A DNA stretch of 64,000 nt from Tigriopus japonicus (GCA_010645155.1 CM021312.1:2669259-2733258), one strand, 5' to 3'. Shown: positions 1-11,070, counted from the first letter of the stretch. The notes: a model not told the origin generated them from the letters alone. Program-made: numbers and translations.

Positions 1-2
1 AT

Positions 3-1391
3 AGTCTGGACGAAAAGATTGACGGTCCAGACATATTTCGGATTGGCGATTACTTGAAGCTCCAAACAGAAAGAAGATCCGCTGATATCTGCCATTTCGA
101 TCATCAGAATAGTAAAAATTTTACGTTTGAACTGGCGGTCTGGAAAAGCCGTGGAACGCACATTGTGAAACAATACAACGTGGTTCAAGAGAAGTCGCCC
201 AATTCTAAAGGGTTCAGCTATCCACTCCTTCTGTGGTTGCAAACTCTGGATGGGCAGAGTACGACCTTTTGCATTGAGTTGAGAGGTCAACTTCTCATGA
301 AAGGGCATCCATTGGTTTCCACGCTCAATTGTGACATTGTACCAATCACTGAGCTTGTCCTAGACGGTCAAGTTGGGAAATGGAGTATCTTCAGAAACGC
401 TTTCATTGCCGAGATTATTCGTTCACACCGCCTCCACATTAAGATGGATTTACATTTCGACTATTTTCGACTTTTTTCTATGTGGAGCCGAATAATGGCG
501 GAACTTGAAAGAAACCAATATGTTCCCATGAATTGGAAAATGGAGCCTGGTTCTTACGATGAGTTCCGGAGGAGGTTGTTATTAGAATCCCTGAACATTT
601 GGTAAGACCCTAAGAATGCCGTTTTAAACACAATTTCAATTGAATGCCTAAATTTTAGGGGTGACCAGTGTCATAATTTCAAAACCATTGTTTCAATTTT
701 GTCGTCATATGCGAGCAATCCAGAATTTCCGTATTGGGGCTTGATTAAGACCCTTTTGGCTTGGTGGAACCCAAATTTCGGACCAACTGTAATCAATCAC
801 ATCATAACCACCCATGTGAATCTTTCAAAGGAAAAAAAACCGTCAAAGACAACTAAGGTTGATTCCCAAGACAAACATGTCAAAATGTTAATGGCAGATT
901 CCACGATGAATCCACATTCATATTCGTTTTGGACTAATATTAGTCCCGAAGAAAAAGACGATGTTTTGGATCGACTTGCACCTTTGCCCTTTGATGAGTC
1001 GGAAGAAAGCAAAATCAACACAGTACGTGAGGATTTAAAATGCTTGTTTCGTTTGAAAAATTATTCGTCTTCTTGGCTTTGTTGGTCTACAGTGCTCCTG
1101 ATTTGGAAATCAGAAAAATATCGAGTCTGGCGTGAAGTTCTTCAGAGGAACTTTCCCCAATGTATTGAAGTTTCTTGGTTTCTCAAGCTCGCTCACTTGG
1201 AAGAACATTACGGGCAAATGAAAAAAGATTTCGCGAAAACACGTGGCTTTGATACAATCTACCTAAAACCTGAGGATGGACCCGATCAAGAAACTCCCAA
1301 AAGCCCCATGAGCGAAGAAGAGTTGAATGAGAGCTCACTTGCCAGAGATATTCTTGTTTTCATTGCAACAAGCCATGGCAATTTCCACTAA
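3..1391 (+). CDS. 3' part of an unrecognised two-exon host gene
   Basis: The reading frame is open from the left edge. Exon A (3-601) and exon B (659-1391) are joined by a 57-bp intron (602-658) starting GTAAGA and ending TTTTAG. Splicing completes a Trp codon and keeps the frame, giving about 443 residues before a TAA at 1389-1391. The gene starts outside the window: there is no ATG at the left edge and the frame runs past it. I do not recognise the family. The protein is soluble-looking, with no clear membrane span, Trp-rich stretches (for example AWWNPNFGP) and an acidic, Ser/Pro-containing tail (about the last 45 residues). No premature stop is present, unlike nearly every other long frame here, so it is probably a living gene. 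Structure is confident; function is unknown. Confidence 0.72.
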
Positions 1392-1554
1392 CTTCATATT
1401 TCAAATGTAGCACTCTGTGTCAACGGTCAAAAAGCCTGACTGACTTTTCGAAAGGCAGCTTCGCCAAAATTGTCAGCACTCCAAACTCGAAACACATCTG
1501 TAGAAAATCTCAGAAAACGGATTAAGACTTTGAAAGACTGAATACTGTTGCACC

Positions 1555-1560
1555 AATAAA
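1555..1560 (+). terminator. Polyadenylation signal of the first gene
   Basis: A canonical AATAAA lies 164 bp after the stop codon of the host gene ending at 1391. No other strong candidate occurs between. The position is normal for a short invertebrate 3' UTR. Confidence 0.5.
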
Positions 1561-1830
1561 ATATGTGAGGACATTTCCATACCAGGGGAACCATGTGTTC
1601 TATGTCTTGTGATCGGGATTCATTAATGAACTGTGCTCAGAGCGTTTCAATTAGCATGCAAAGAAAAATACATTTTCCGTTACGGAAAGTGGAACCCCCT
1701 GGTATAAGCAGTACTTTCTTTTGGTTCTGGATTCTTACCCTCCCCTGGGAGAATGTAGCATTTTCTACCGGGAAAATATTAGTGACAACAAGCTTTACGG
1801 GGCCCATGTGGGAACAGGGGGTTTTGGGTG

Positions 1831-1999
1831 GGGAGAAGTAAGCGGGAGAAGTAAGTGGGAGAAGAAAGTGGGAGAAGAAAGTGGGAGAAGAAAGTGGGAG
1901 AAGTAAGTGGGAGAAGTATGTAGTAGAAGTAAGTGGGAGAAGTAAGCGGGAGAAGTAAGTGCGAGAAGTAAGTGCGAGAAGGAAGCCGGAAAAGTGAGC
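1831..1999. repeat. 13-bp minisatellite, 13 copies
   Basis: Thirteen consecutive units of 13 bp with consensus GGGAGAAGTAAGT run without a gap. Variants are GAAAGT for GTAAGT in the third to fifth copies, and more drift at the right end (GCGAGAAG, CGGAAAAG). The unit is not a multiple of three, so short open frames on both strands here are artefacts of a stop-free repeat. The strand is purine-rich, with GGGAGAAG on every turn. Confidence 0.95.
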
Positions 2000-2924
2000 A
2001 TGATAAGTAGGGACAGGAACTTGAAACGAAAAAAAAAATAAAGTCTTCTGAGCCTTTATTCGTCGGGAATTTTTTTTCGTCTTATTTGCATATTATTCGT
2101 CTTTTTCAAGCTCTTTACGCGTTGTTTTCTAATTTCCACGCAAAAAATAACTTCGAAGAAAGTTCAACGTCAAAGCTTCAGCCAAGGAAATAAATTGATT
2201 GATTGTTAATTCCGGTTTTGCACCAACAAAAAAAATCCACACTTAAAAATCAATTTGGACTCGTAGCATTGCCTGCCAGACACAGAAAATAAAGATTACT
2301 GTTGGGTTTAAAAAGCTTTCTGGCCATGAGAACAATTGATGTATCTGTAATTCTCACTTTATGTATAACTCTACTGTATACTCTCCTTAAAGGAGGCATT
2401 TTCTAACTTTTGTTTTTACTTGACATATGTACCACTGAATAATTCTTGCCCATTAGGTTATTCCTGTTTTAAATTTTCTAGATTTTGCCGTTTTTGCACA
2501 AGTAGACAATTTTTTCCGTCAATAAGGAGATACATTTTGTCTGTTCAGTAAAAGCAGTTTAAACGTCTTTTTCGGTCTGTACAGGCACTCAATTTGTCTC
2601 CTTTTTTATCATAGTTATGAGTAGGGCTAGGGAAATTTTTTTTTACATAAAAAATATTTTTTTACATTTTGCCAATGTTACGTGAATATAACATTTTAAT
2701 TTTATTTGACATTTTTTTGGAAAATTTCAACATTTTCTTAACATTTTTTGTACTTTTTGCTCAAAAATGTCATCCCAAAACCGGTTCTGAGGGACCAACT
2801 AATCAAAGGAAGGCTTGATTGAAATTTCCCGCCAAAATTTCCCGCTAAAACGCTACATGATTATTCAGTATGGGTTCGTCAGAACATGAAATACATGGGG
2901 GTTTCACTTACCGGAACGGAAAAC
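2000..2924. other. Spacer, no gene seen
   Basis: No coding signal. It is AT-rich, especially 2630-2765, where runs of T alternate with the word ACATTTT. That stretch follows GTAGGGCTAGGGAAA near 2621, which resembles a hAT end, but I found no partner end or target duplication. Confidence 0.5.
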
Positions 2925-3275
2925 TGCGTCTTTTACGTGGGTTCTTTCTACTCGGGCCTGAGAAAGAGTTGAATCATAGAGCAAGTTAATTTCGGGCAAC
3001 TCTAAACCACCAAGTCAACCATATTTCTTGCCTCTTGAGCTGTTGCCACCTAGGTCAGGTGGGCAAGTGCCAGAGGCGTCGGTGGAGCGAGGAAGAGGAG
3101 CAGGCCGCTCCTACACCTCGACCTCTGACACTTGCACCACCTTCCCGAGGTGGCAACAACTCAATCGGAAGAGAATCTGGTTGACTAAGTGGTTCCGAGT
3201 TACCCTCAACCAACTTTCTCTCCTCCTCTCCTCTTACTCAGGCCCTGGTAGAATGTAACCCGGGTAAAAGAAATA
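2925..3275. mobile_element. Foldback / palindromic MITE-like element
   Basis: Two imperfect inverted arms of about 160 bp (about 2925-3085 and 3115-3275) face each other across a short centre. Matching landmarks are GGGCCTGAG next to AAGAG, AGTCAACCA, and GTTGCCACCT on the left, each found reversed on the right (CTCAGGCCC, TGGTTGACT, AGGTGGCAAC). The 76-codon open frame at 3028-3258 lies across the hairpin and is not a gene. No target duplication was resolved, so the outer limits are approximate. Confidence 0.7.
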
Positions 3276-4041
3276 GCTATTAGTTGTCATACGATCCATG
3301 TATGAGAAAACATAAATGTGCATTGGACTACAATAAAGACTTAGATGGCAATCAAACACCATGGTTTCGTAGGTTGCATTCTTTCTTTCAAAAAATTCTG
3401 ACACATTTTGTCATTGTTCAGAAACCTTGTGGAGACCCATTTTCTTACTAAATACTATACATTGTATTTAAAAGCATGCCACAAATGGCTAATTGTTGTT
3501 TTCAATTTTAAAGCCTGGGCCATTATATTCTGTATCATTATTAAAAACGTCAAAAATACGACGAAGTTCAACTCAACCTCGGAAATCTCTCATTGACACA
3601 AATTAAACCAAGTTGATGTTAGCCTTTTTTTAACAATGAAGGTACGATAAGTCGTAATTACAGTATATCTACCTTTGGTAGCCTTTCCTCTACTTGGATT
3701 TTTTTCATCATTTCACTTTCGTCTCATTTTTGATAGCAAAGACTAATTTAATTTTCGATTTTTCAAAAAAATCGAAAATCGAAAATTAAAGTAAAATAAT
3801 AGACGACTGATCGATCCTAAGACTAAATCCTTAAAAAAGATAGAGTCATCACGAAATCCAAAACGTGACTGTCCTTTTATTGTGTGCCAACAACCAGCAA
3901 TGCAATGCATTGCATAGATATTGTTTGATGCGAACGCGGGAAATATCACGAGAAACGAGAATTACGGGTTTCATCATGACATTTATTTCGTCCGGTTTAG
4001 TCGAGTTCTACGAGACAACTATGGTTAGATTACTACAAAAG
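3276..4041. other. Spacer, no gene seen
   Basis: No supported gene. A small palindrome around 3750-3790 (AATTTTCGATTTTTC then its reverse complement GAAAAATCGAAAATT-like sequence) is AT-rich and could be a tiny hairpin. Confidence 0.4.
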
Positions 4042-4049
4042 GAAGTAAC

Positions 4050-4773
4050 TAGATACACTAAGATAGATATTGGCATTCGTAGGCTAACACACGGTGCCGA
4101 TGATTCACGCTGGTGATTGGTCAATAGCATTCAGTTGAACATTCAGCTTATTCTCACAAAGTTCAATAATAAACAAGAGTAGTTCTTCTTTGTTGATTTT
4201 GTAGTGCTTTTACTTGGTGATGGGGTTGCCAATTTACCTATGTGAAATCAAATTCCCCTCTGTCTACCAGTATTTATAAACCCGTTTTTTCTATAAAGAG
4301 CACCAAAAGGCATGGCATCCCTGACTGTAGTGACTTCTGAGCAGGGTTGCAAATCAAACTCCCATTCGTGTTCGCTCATATACAAGAGCAAAGCACCCAT
4401 TCTCCAAGCAGTAACCCTACCTTGCAACCTCCCGTAAAAAAACTTGCGCAAGCCGAGATTTCACATCACCGAGATTTTGTTGTCAATCACCCGATCATGT
4501 GACATTAAATGGCCCTTGTTTCAACTCCAGACTAATTCAAATTCACTTTTTTCATATCTGGTAAATACCTTAGACACATTTCCAGCAGACTTGAGGATTT
4601 TCAATAACCAAACTGCCCTATGAAATGAGTGAAATAGTTTAGATGTGTTTCTTAGAAGTAAAGATTCCTTTAATCATGAACGTCGGCTTCCCGCATGATG
4701 AATGACGTCACAGACAGTCCGTGCCGGGTCGGGCAATCATAGATTTGAATGCCAATCTCTGAGAGGGTCCCTA
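4050..4773. mobile_element. Non-autonomous hAT-type element, copy 1
   Basis: A 724-bp element with no transposase. It is flanked by a perfect 8-bp TSD, GAAGTAAC, at 4042-4049 and 4774-4781. The left end starts TAGATACACTAAG and the right end, read inward on the other strand, starts TAGGGACCCTCTC; both lead into the shared word ATTGGCATTC. An 8-bp TSD and T-A-G at the tips are hAT superfamily traits. A full relative (copy 2) lies at 24837-29595 and a truncated one at 5449-5781. Short open frames inside are not coding. Confidence 0.88.
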
Positions 4774-4781
4774 GAAGTAAC

Positions 4782-5448
4782 TATCGGGAGCAAACTAGCT
4801 ATTGGCGGGAAAATCAACAGGTTATGGCATAGAAACATGATGATGATGGGTCCTTTAACGAGCAGCTGACTGGGAGGTCACAGTACATAAGACCGGGAGG
4901 TCACCTTAGTAAAACAGCTCCAAATATTGCACCCTGATACAAACGTTTGACATATTTTCGAACTTCTCAATGTATTTTGGACACGTACAAACAAAAATTT
5001 TGCGCATTAAAGCTCAAAGGTTGCACGTGTTTTCCGTTTCACTGGTTGCGCTTAAAGGACATGAAACAGATATCATACAGTAGAAGATACAACACCTCCC
5101 CACCCGCTTCGAAAACGGAACGTTTTCGATTTCATTCAAATTTCGCGCTCTTGACATCTGCCCGTATGACGAAAGGGCGCGAAATGTTCCGGCTAGTGAT
5201 ATCAGCACAGGATATCAGTGAATCTAGGAATGGCGGCTAAAAAAAAGTGGTGCTCACTTAATCACTTAATAATAATTAATAATGCACTTAATGCAAGCCT
5301 TAATTAAGTCTCGTTAGAAGGAGGATTAGTTTTAAATAAAAATAAACAAAGTATTTTAGTGATCTTAATTCGAAACTGGCCATCACTAATTAATTGTGTG
5401 AAATTTGATCGCCATTTCGAAATTCTAGTCCAACTTAGCGACCCTTAC
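4782..5448. other. Spacer between two hAT-type copies
   Basis: No gene supported. A 97-codon open frame at 4947-5240 has no recognisable domain. GATATCA words occur in opposite orientation near 5068 and 5200, hinting at another small inverted-repeat element, but I could not define its ends. Confidence 0.4.
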
Positions 5449-5781
5449 TAGAGACTGGCCGTCGTAGGCTAACACACGGTGCCGATGATTCACGCTGGTG
5501 ATTGGTCAATAGCATTCAGTTGAACATTCAGCTAATTCTAACAAAGTTCAATAACAAACCAGAGTGCTTCTTCTTTGTTGATTTTGTAGTGATCTGACTT
5601 GTTGCCGGGGTTGCCAATTTACCGATGTGAAATCATATTCCCCTCTATCTACCAGTCTTCATAAACACGTTTTTCCTTTAAGGATCACAAAAAGGCAAGG
5701 CATCCCTGACTTTCGTGACTTCTGAGCAGGGTTGCAAATGAAACTCACATTCGTGTTTGCTCTTACACAAGAGCAAACATC
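5449..5781. mobile_element. Truncated hAT-type element, copy 3
   Basis: From TAGAGACTGG at 5449 the sequence follows copy 1 (4050 onward), sharing GGCTAACACACGGTGCCG and the next ~310 bp in the same orientation with scattered substitutions. Homology stops near 5781 (after AAGAGCAAA), where LTR-retroelement leader begins. The right half and right TSD are missing, so this copy was cut by deletion or by the neighbouring insertion. Confidence 0.8.
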
Positions 5782-5908
5782 CTCCTCTCGAGGCGCCATC
5801 CTCCATTGAGGCACTGGTGGGAATTACGTGGCCCACTTCCGGGAATCACGCCGGCCATCACGGCGGGATTCGCGCCGGCCACGGGTTCGGGCTCGATATG
5901 GGCGAGTC

Positions 5909-5980
5909 GGTCTCCACGTCGATGGTGGTCTCCACGTCGATGGTGGTCTCCACGTCGATGGTGGTCTCCACGTCGATGGT
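5909..5980. repeat. 18-bp tandem repeat, four copies
   Basis: Four identical units of GGTCTCCACGTCGATGGT inside the retroelement leader. Because 18 is a multiple of three, every frame reads as a hexapeptide repeat; on the minus strand from the ATG at 6006 it gives STWRPP four times. It may lie in the start of a gag frame, but no gag domain follows. Confidence 0.9.
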
Positions 5981-6178
5981 GGAATTGGTGGGGTTACCGG
6001 ACCCATGGTGGGATCTTGTCGGATCCGTGACGGAAAACGTCCCGGGGAAACAAGATCTCCCGGACACGCGATAGTTCCGCCACCCTCGGTTGAGGCACCA
6101 CCCTCTTAAAGGCACCACTCACTCCCCCCAAACGCAGTCGAGGCTCAGGTCACAAGTCGGCTCGCAGGTCGGCACGAA

Positions 6179-6190
6179 CCGACTGCGCCA
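6179..6190 (-). promoter_or_regulatory. tRNA-Ser primer-binding site
   Basis: TGGCGCAGTCGG lies directly downstream of the LTR end on the minus strand. It is the same primer word as in Gypsy A at 19918, which supports an LTR-retrotransposon origin. Confidence 0.7.
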
Positions 6191-6319
6191 TGTTGCATCA
6201 GGCGACGTTGGTAAATGACTAGATTTATTCTGTACTAAGACACGGATATATATACATAATGGAAAGTGACTAGTAGTGAGCATGATAACACAGAAGGGAG
6301 TAAAGGCGGGAATATAACA

Positions 6320-7521
6320 ACAACCATACAATAAAAGAAATTCAAAAATGGATCATCATTCATAGAACATTAAATTATCCCAAGGTGACACAACCTATAA
6401 CAACCTTGATTTCATGCAAAGTTTGGTATGTGTTAATTCAATTCAGGATAATAACTTAAATATTGATGGATGGGTTCAATTGTAAGTTCAAAGATACTAA
6501 TAAAACGTTCAAGTCGGATGATATATGAGCTCGGAAAAACACGTTATTTTGTTGTTGATAATTCATGGAATCGTAAAATATTCTTTGTTGTTCAAGTTGT
6601 GTATTGAGTGAATACCCCGAGTTTGAGAACGTCGAATTCAAGATCTAAGCAAGGATAACCTATATAATAGTATTAATACTGGATGCGAACTCGCGGAATT
6701 TCTCCGGCACGCAACCTCCGGTATGAGGCCGAGATTCGTAAACAAGAAGTACAAACGCCGGCCATGTTGGGAGCGGAAAATCAAACGGAAATCGACCAAA
6801 ATTCCAAAAGATAGTGCGCCAATCGGTGTTCCCTGTGTTTCAAGCGGGTCCAGCCAAGTCCTAGCCTTGGTAAAGGTCAACCCCACGCCCCAAAATTAGT
6901 CCGATGTTGGTGTTTTGAAGACAACAAGTTCAGCCATGAACGAGTGAATGAAAGAGTGAATAAATGATCACATCATGGAGGGCTAATTCATTTGTTACAA
7001 GTGCGAATGAACCCGCAAGGTGTCTTTACTTCAAGATGACGATCAAGTGATTAAATGAAATTTGATGACCAGGTTACCTGCTACAATCTTTAGAAGTGAT
7101 AGCCTCATCTAAAGCAAATAGAATGAATATGGACCTGAATTCGAGCGCAAATTCCTCGTGAAAAAGGATTAAGAACCAACTTAACGTACCAACGTAACAA
7201 CGTACCAAAACGGGGAGTTTCTTTACGCACATCCAATACACAACTTGAACAACAAAGAATATTTTACGATTCCATGAATTATCAACAACAAAATAACGTG
7301 TTTTTCCGAGCTCATATATCATCCGACTTGAACGTCTTATTAGTATCTTTGAACTTACAATTGAACCCATCCATCAATATTTAAGGTATTATCCTGAATT
7401 GAATTAACACATGCCAAACTTTGCATGAAATCAAGGTTGCTATAGGTTGTGTCACCTTGGGATAATTTAATGTTCTATGAATGATGATCCATTTTTGAAT
7501 TTCTTTTATTGTATGGTTGTG
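6320..7521. mobile_element. Palindromic repeat X: two 287-bp inverted arms round a 628-bp centre
   Basis: Left arm 6320-6606 and right arm 7235-7521 are equal in length and near-perfect reverse complements (landmarks ATACAATAAAAG, TCATGCAAAGTTTGG, ACAACTTGAACAAC). The centre, 6607-7234, contains no recognised gene, although it is open for about 80-100 codons in places. Most of the centre is repeated in reverse at 10353-10930, its end at 8741-8952, and its other end at 7564-7770. The left arm abuts an LTR exactly, so the true outer limit may be longer. Class unknown. Confidence 0.85.
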
Positions 7522-7880
7522 TTTTTTAGTTCAGGATAATAAGGACAGGTAAGATATTCTTAAGTTGTTCAAGTTGTGTGATGAACGAGTGCGATAAAAC
7601 TCCCCGTTTTGATCCGGGTGCGAGTATGTGGGGAAAGTTGGTTCTTAACTCTTTCAGGACGAAAGAACAGGTTCCAAGAAACGCGTTTGGGTGTTATAAC
7701 ACCCAATCGTCCTGAAAGAGTTAATCCCTTTTCAAGAGGAATTTGCGTTCGGATTAAGGTCCATATAGAACAAAGAAAGAAGAAGTCCTCAGTGTCAAGA
7801 ATTCGATCAAATGAGGAACAAATTAAGATGACTTTGAAACCTATCAAGTGGACCTACAAGCAATGGATGGGCTAAATATT
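7522..7880. mobile_element. Partial X repeat carrying a micro-MITE
   Basis: After a short linker, 7564-7770 repeats the inner end of an X arm and the start of the X centre (CTCCCCGTTTTG, AAAGTTGGTTCTTAA, AGGAATTTGCG), with drift. It is interrupted by the 72-bp element at 7649-7720. Beyond about 7780 I see no match. Confidence 0.65.
7649..7720. mobile_element. 72-bp piggyBac-type micro-MITE
   Basis: Flanked on both sides by TTAA (7645-7648 and 7721-7724), the exact target duplication of piggyBac elements. The terminal inverted repeats are CTCTTTCAGGACGA on each side (14 bp). Between them lies a perfect 16-bp palindrome, GGGTGTTATAACACCC. The empty site exists in the X copy at about 10398-10405 (GGTTCTTAATCC), which confirms the insertion limits. 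Confidence 0.85.
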
Positions 7881-8740
7881 TTGATATGCCTTTCAAGTCA
7901 GTCAGCCCAAATTGGTGATCTGACAGTCTAACCCGGATTATATGGACCCTCTTTAGAATGAAATGCTCCCATCAAGATTGAATTGTGTGGATTTTTTCAA
8001 TCAATCTGATTGTTAATTCCTGGACAAGGGGATCTAAGATCAATCAAACTTTATCAAGCCTGTAGAGCCTATCCCTGAAATCATAAGACATGATCCTCTG
8101 GTCCTCTAGGACCCTTAGCCCCCGTCCTGCGTGGTCCTGACCTTCTTGAGCCCCAAGACTTGAAAAATTTTCAATCAAATCCACAATCAAGGATTTAATC
8201 CTCATGTTTTTCACTCATTTTGTCTCAAGGATGTTGTGATTGCCTTTGTTCCTATTCCAATCCGGATCAGATGGCTGATCTGATTCAGAATCGTCAAAAG
8301 TGCCCTTCAATAGTTATAGCCAACAACATCTCCGACTTGGACTCCATCTTGTTTCAAAATGAGACCATTCTTGTTCTTTCATTTTCTTATGGAAATGGTT
8401 CCTGCGTTGTGGAGGTGTTGAAGAGGATGGAAGAGGAGTAACACTCCAGATATCACCACAGATACTTCTATTTAGCAGTGTTTCACAGAAGTTGGACTAA
8501 TGGGTGAAGCAAGATACCATCTATGTATTTTCCTAATTGATATGAGGACGAAAATCCTTTGGAGAGCTCAATGTCAAAAGTTCATGATACGAATAAAAAG
8601 AGTGCTGGGACCTCTAAAATCAAGGTGAAGAACATCCAGTCCACAAATATTACCACAAAAGGTTTGACTGAATTCTTTCAAGACACATGTTCAACAGTTT
8701 TAGCCGTTAATAAGGAATAAATGACGTTGTGTCAAAATAT
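7881..8740. other. Spacer, no gene seen
   Basis: No supported coding region; the 73-codon open frame at 8220-8441 has no recognisable motif. Confidence 0.4.
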
Positions 8741-8957
8741 AGCCTCGGCCTCATACCATTTTTTCAAAAATCGGAGTTCGTGTCCACCCCTTTCAGGGGT
8801 TCCTGATCTAAGTGAAGACGGCCCGCTCAAGAGATCGTCTGAAGGGTGACCAGTTCTCGGGCTAAAGCCCTCGAACTGGTCACGAAAGACGAGCTCGAGA
8901 GCGGAAGCCGTCTTCACTTAGATCTTGAATTCGACGTTCTCAAACTCGGGGTATTGA
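8741..8957. repeat. X-centre end fragment with nested GC-rich hairpins
   Basis: It starts CTCGGCCTCATACC and ends CTTAGATCTTGAATTC...CTCGGGGTATT, both matching the reverse complement of the X centre (6607-6740), but the middle has been replaced. The replaced part holds an 18-bp perfect inverted repeat, GATCTAAGTGAAGACGGC (8805-8822) with its complement at 8907-8924, enclosing a second 18-bp pair at 8846-8863 and 8866-8883 with two mismatches. The result is a strong nested hairpin much richer in G+C than its surroundings. Confidence 0.7.
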
Positions 8958-10353
8958 CAATATCGTTCGTTTGGCTCACTCATGTAGACTTAAAGGGCTA
9001 TCAATAAATGGGTTGGTCCCCTTAAAATGCACTGTAATCGTCACACTGGTACATGTTATTTGTTACTGGTTAGCTGATTGTCAGTCTTGAAGCAACGTCT
9101 GTGTGAGCGGGGGATGGACTGTTCAGGTTTTCGTGTGAGATTAATAGTTTTTGAAAGCACAAGCAACTGTATCAGGTAAGTGACTATTTGGTTTAAATCA
9201 AGGGCAGTCTAGCCGGCTCTTGAACAAAGCGGCATTTGGGAAGGGAGCTGGCACGAAAGATTACTCGAAAGATTTTGATTGTTTTGCAATGGATTAAAAA
9301 CACGGGGGCACATGGATCATTAGGACATTATCATACTTCAATTTCAAATGTTGTGAAGCAATTAGATCAGGGTTTCACGACACATGAAAGATGTCTGTAC
9401 AACTATTAATAAACATTTTTTAAAGTAAATGTTAAATCGAACAATTTTATGATAAATGACGAGTGCTTGGTCATATTGATGTGATCGAGAGAAATCAATT
9501 TGCGCATATTTCGATTTTTCAATTTAGAGGCAAGAATGATGTTTGCATCGGATGGATGAATCAGCTTTTCTACACGGATTTGAAACCAACTTACAAATCA
9601 AACAAATACAATGTAAGGAGTACGTACCTTGTAATATTAAGTTTTTGAAAATAAGACTTTTGATTTTCAACATTCTAAAATGTTCTTTCAAGACCAAAAA
9701 CAAGTATTTGGCAAGTGTCAGGTCTTTGGAAGTGCACAAAGTCTCCTTTTTAGATTTTCAATTTAACTCGTACTTCCAAATTTTGGTTAGGAATCTTGCT
9801 TAAAAATCCCAATTAGATTTACAGAACAGATTGGTTCAATTTCATAGTTTGAAAGTTAAGAATGTTTTGAGTCACTATAGATTGTGCAAGAAAAGTGTTG
9901 CTGTGGGATGATTTTGTTTAAATCTTGAATACTTCGTAAAAATTGAGACGGCAAGGTATTTTCAAGTTTTGTTCTTGTGGTTGACTCAGCTCATAAACCG
10001 GTTTGTGAACGTCGTCATTCTCGTCTTGCTTTCTTCGGAATCAGAATTCGAGACTGCGCGTCGCCTTTTTCCGACCTTCATTATTGCCCGATACGATTTT
10101 CTTACCTTCAAGAGTGCCCGCGGCTGCTCTTTTTTGGCCTTCATTACTGCCCTGTTGTCTTTTTCTTGGCCTTCAATACCGCCCGTGTTGTGAGAGTCAA
10201 CTGCTTTTGATCGGCTTTTTTCAAGTTCAATTTCAATTTCAAGCTCGCACAACAATGAGCAACGTTGAGCGAAGGCGGAAATCAATTAGCAAGTCACATG
10301 AAATACGTCGACTTTTGTTATGTAGTGGGGAGTGAGCCAAACGAACGATATTG
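8958..10353. mobile_element. Inverted-repeat unit Y (1.4 kb)
   Basis: Perfect 24-bp inverted termini: CAATATCGTTCGTTTGGCTC plus four bases at 8958-8981, and the complement at 10330-10353. No flanking duplication is visible; instead both flanks are parts of the X centre. No transposase is recognised. On the minus strand 9986-10285 reads as a Lys/Arg/Glu-rich low-complexity peptide with repeated RA(V/I/L)(M/L)K motifs, which may be a simple-repeat artefact. Class unknown. Confidence 0.7.
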
Positions 10354-10930
10354 GATGTGCGTAAAGAAACTCCCCGTTTTGGTACGGGCGAAAGTTGGTT
10401 CTTAATCCTTTTTCACGAGGAATTTGCGCTCGAATTCAGGTCCATATTCATTCTATTTGCTTTAGATGAGGCTATCACTTCTAAAGATTGTAGCAGGTAA
10501 CCTGGTCATCAAATTTCATTTAATCACTTGATCGTCATCTTGAAGTAAAGACACCTTGCGGGTTCATTCGCACTTGTAACAAATGAATTAGAGTGAATAA
10601 ATGATCACATCATGGAGGGCTTTCATTCACTCGTTCATGGCTGAACTTGTTGTCTTCAAAACACCAACATCGGACTGATTTTGGGGCGTGGGGTTGACCT
10701 TTACCAAGGCTAGGACTTGGCTGGACCCGCTTGAAACACAGGGAACACCGATTGGCGCACTATCTTTTGGAATTTTGGTCGATTTCCGTTTGATTTTCCG
10801 CTCCCAACATGGCCGGCGTTTGTACTTCTTGTTTACGAATCTCGGCCTCATACCGGAGGTTGCGTGCCGGAGAAATTCCGCGAGTTCGCATCCAGTATTA
10901 ATACTATTATATAGGTTATCCCTGCCCAAA
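10354..10930. repeat. X-centre copy in reverse orientation
   Basis: Almost base-for-base reverse complement of 6655-7232, for example AACTCCCCGTTTTGGTAC, GCAGGTAACCTGGTCATC and ATATAGGTTATCC. Homology ends after GGTTATCC, about 45 bp short of the end of the centre. The missing part is found on the other side of Y at 8918-8952, so the order is permuted relative to the copy at 6607-7234. Confidence 0.88.
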
Positions 10931-11070
10931 TCAACTAGATGGCGTTGGATATGATGTACTCTTTCTAATATAGAGCTCTGTTTTCAACCACCCGCTCAAT
11001 AACAGGCCATGGGGCGTGCAATTTTTGACAGCGAATTCGAAGAAACACTGAAAGGAAGTTGGCTTGGAGT
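10931..11070. repeat. Small dispersed repeat next to X
   Basis: ACTAGATGGCGTTG through CTTTCTAATATAGAGCTCT (about 10937-10981) recurs in reverse at about 39784-39838. Confidence 0.5.

Larger units (their letters stand above)
5782..6319 (-). mobile_element. LTR retrotransposon 5' end: LTR, primer site, leader
   Basis: Read on the minus strand, a 129-bp LTR (6319 down to 6191) begins TGTTATATTCCCGCC, contains TATATATA and AATAAA, and ends ATGCAACA. It is followed at once by TGGCGCAGTCGG (6190-6179), a primer-binding site matching the 3' end of tRNA-Ser as in many Gypsy elements. About 400 bp of leader follows, ending abruptly at 5782 against the truncated hAT copy. A related LTR sits at 48390-48519. 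No pol sequence is present. Confidence 0.75.

Noticed and set aside
1795..2001. Open frames across the 13-bp minisatellite
   Set aside because: They exist only because the repeat unit lacks stops; all phases are cycled by a 13-bp unit.
2620..2780. hAT element starting TAGGGCTAGGG
   Set aside because: No matching opposite end or 8-bp duplication could be found.
5824..6118. Several overlapping peptides with hexapeptide repeats
   Set aside because: They are frame shadows of one 18-bp tandem repeat; at most one could be the start of a gag frame.
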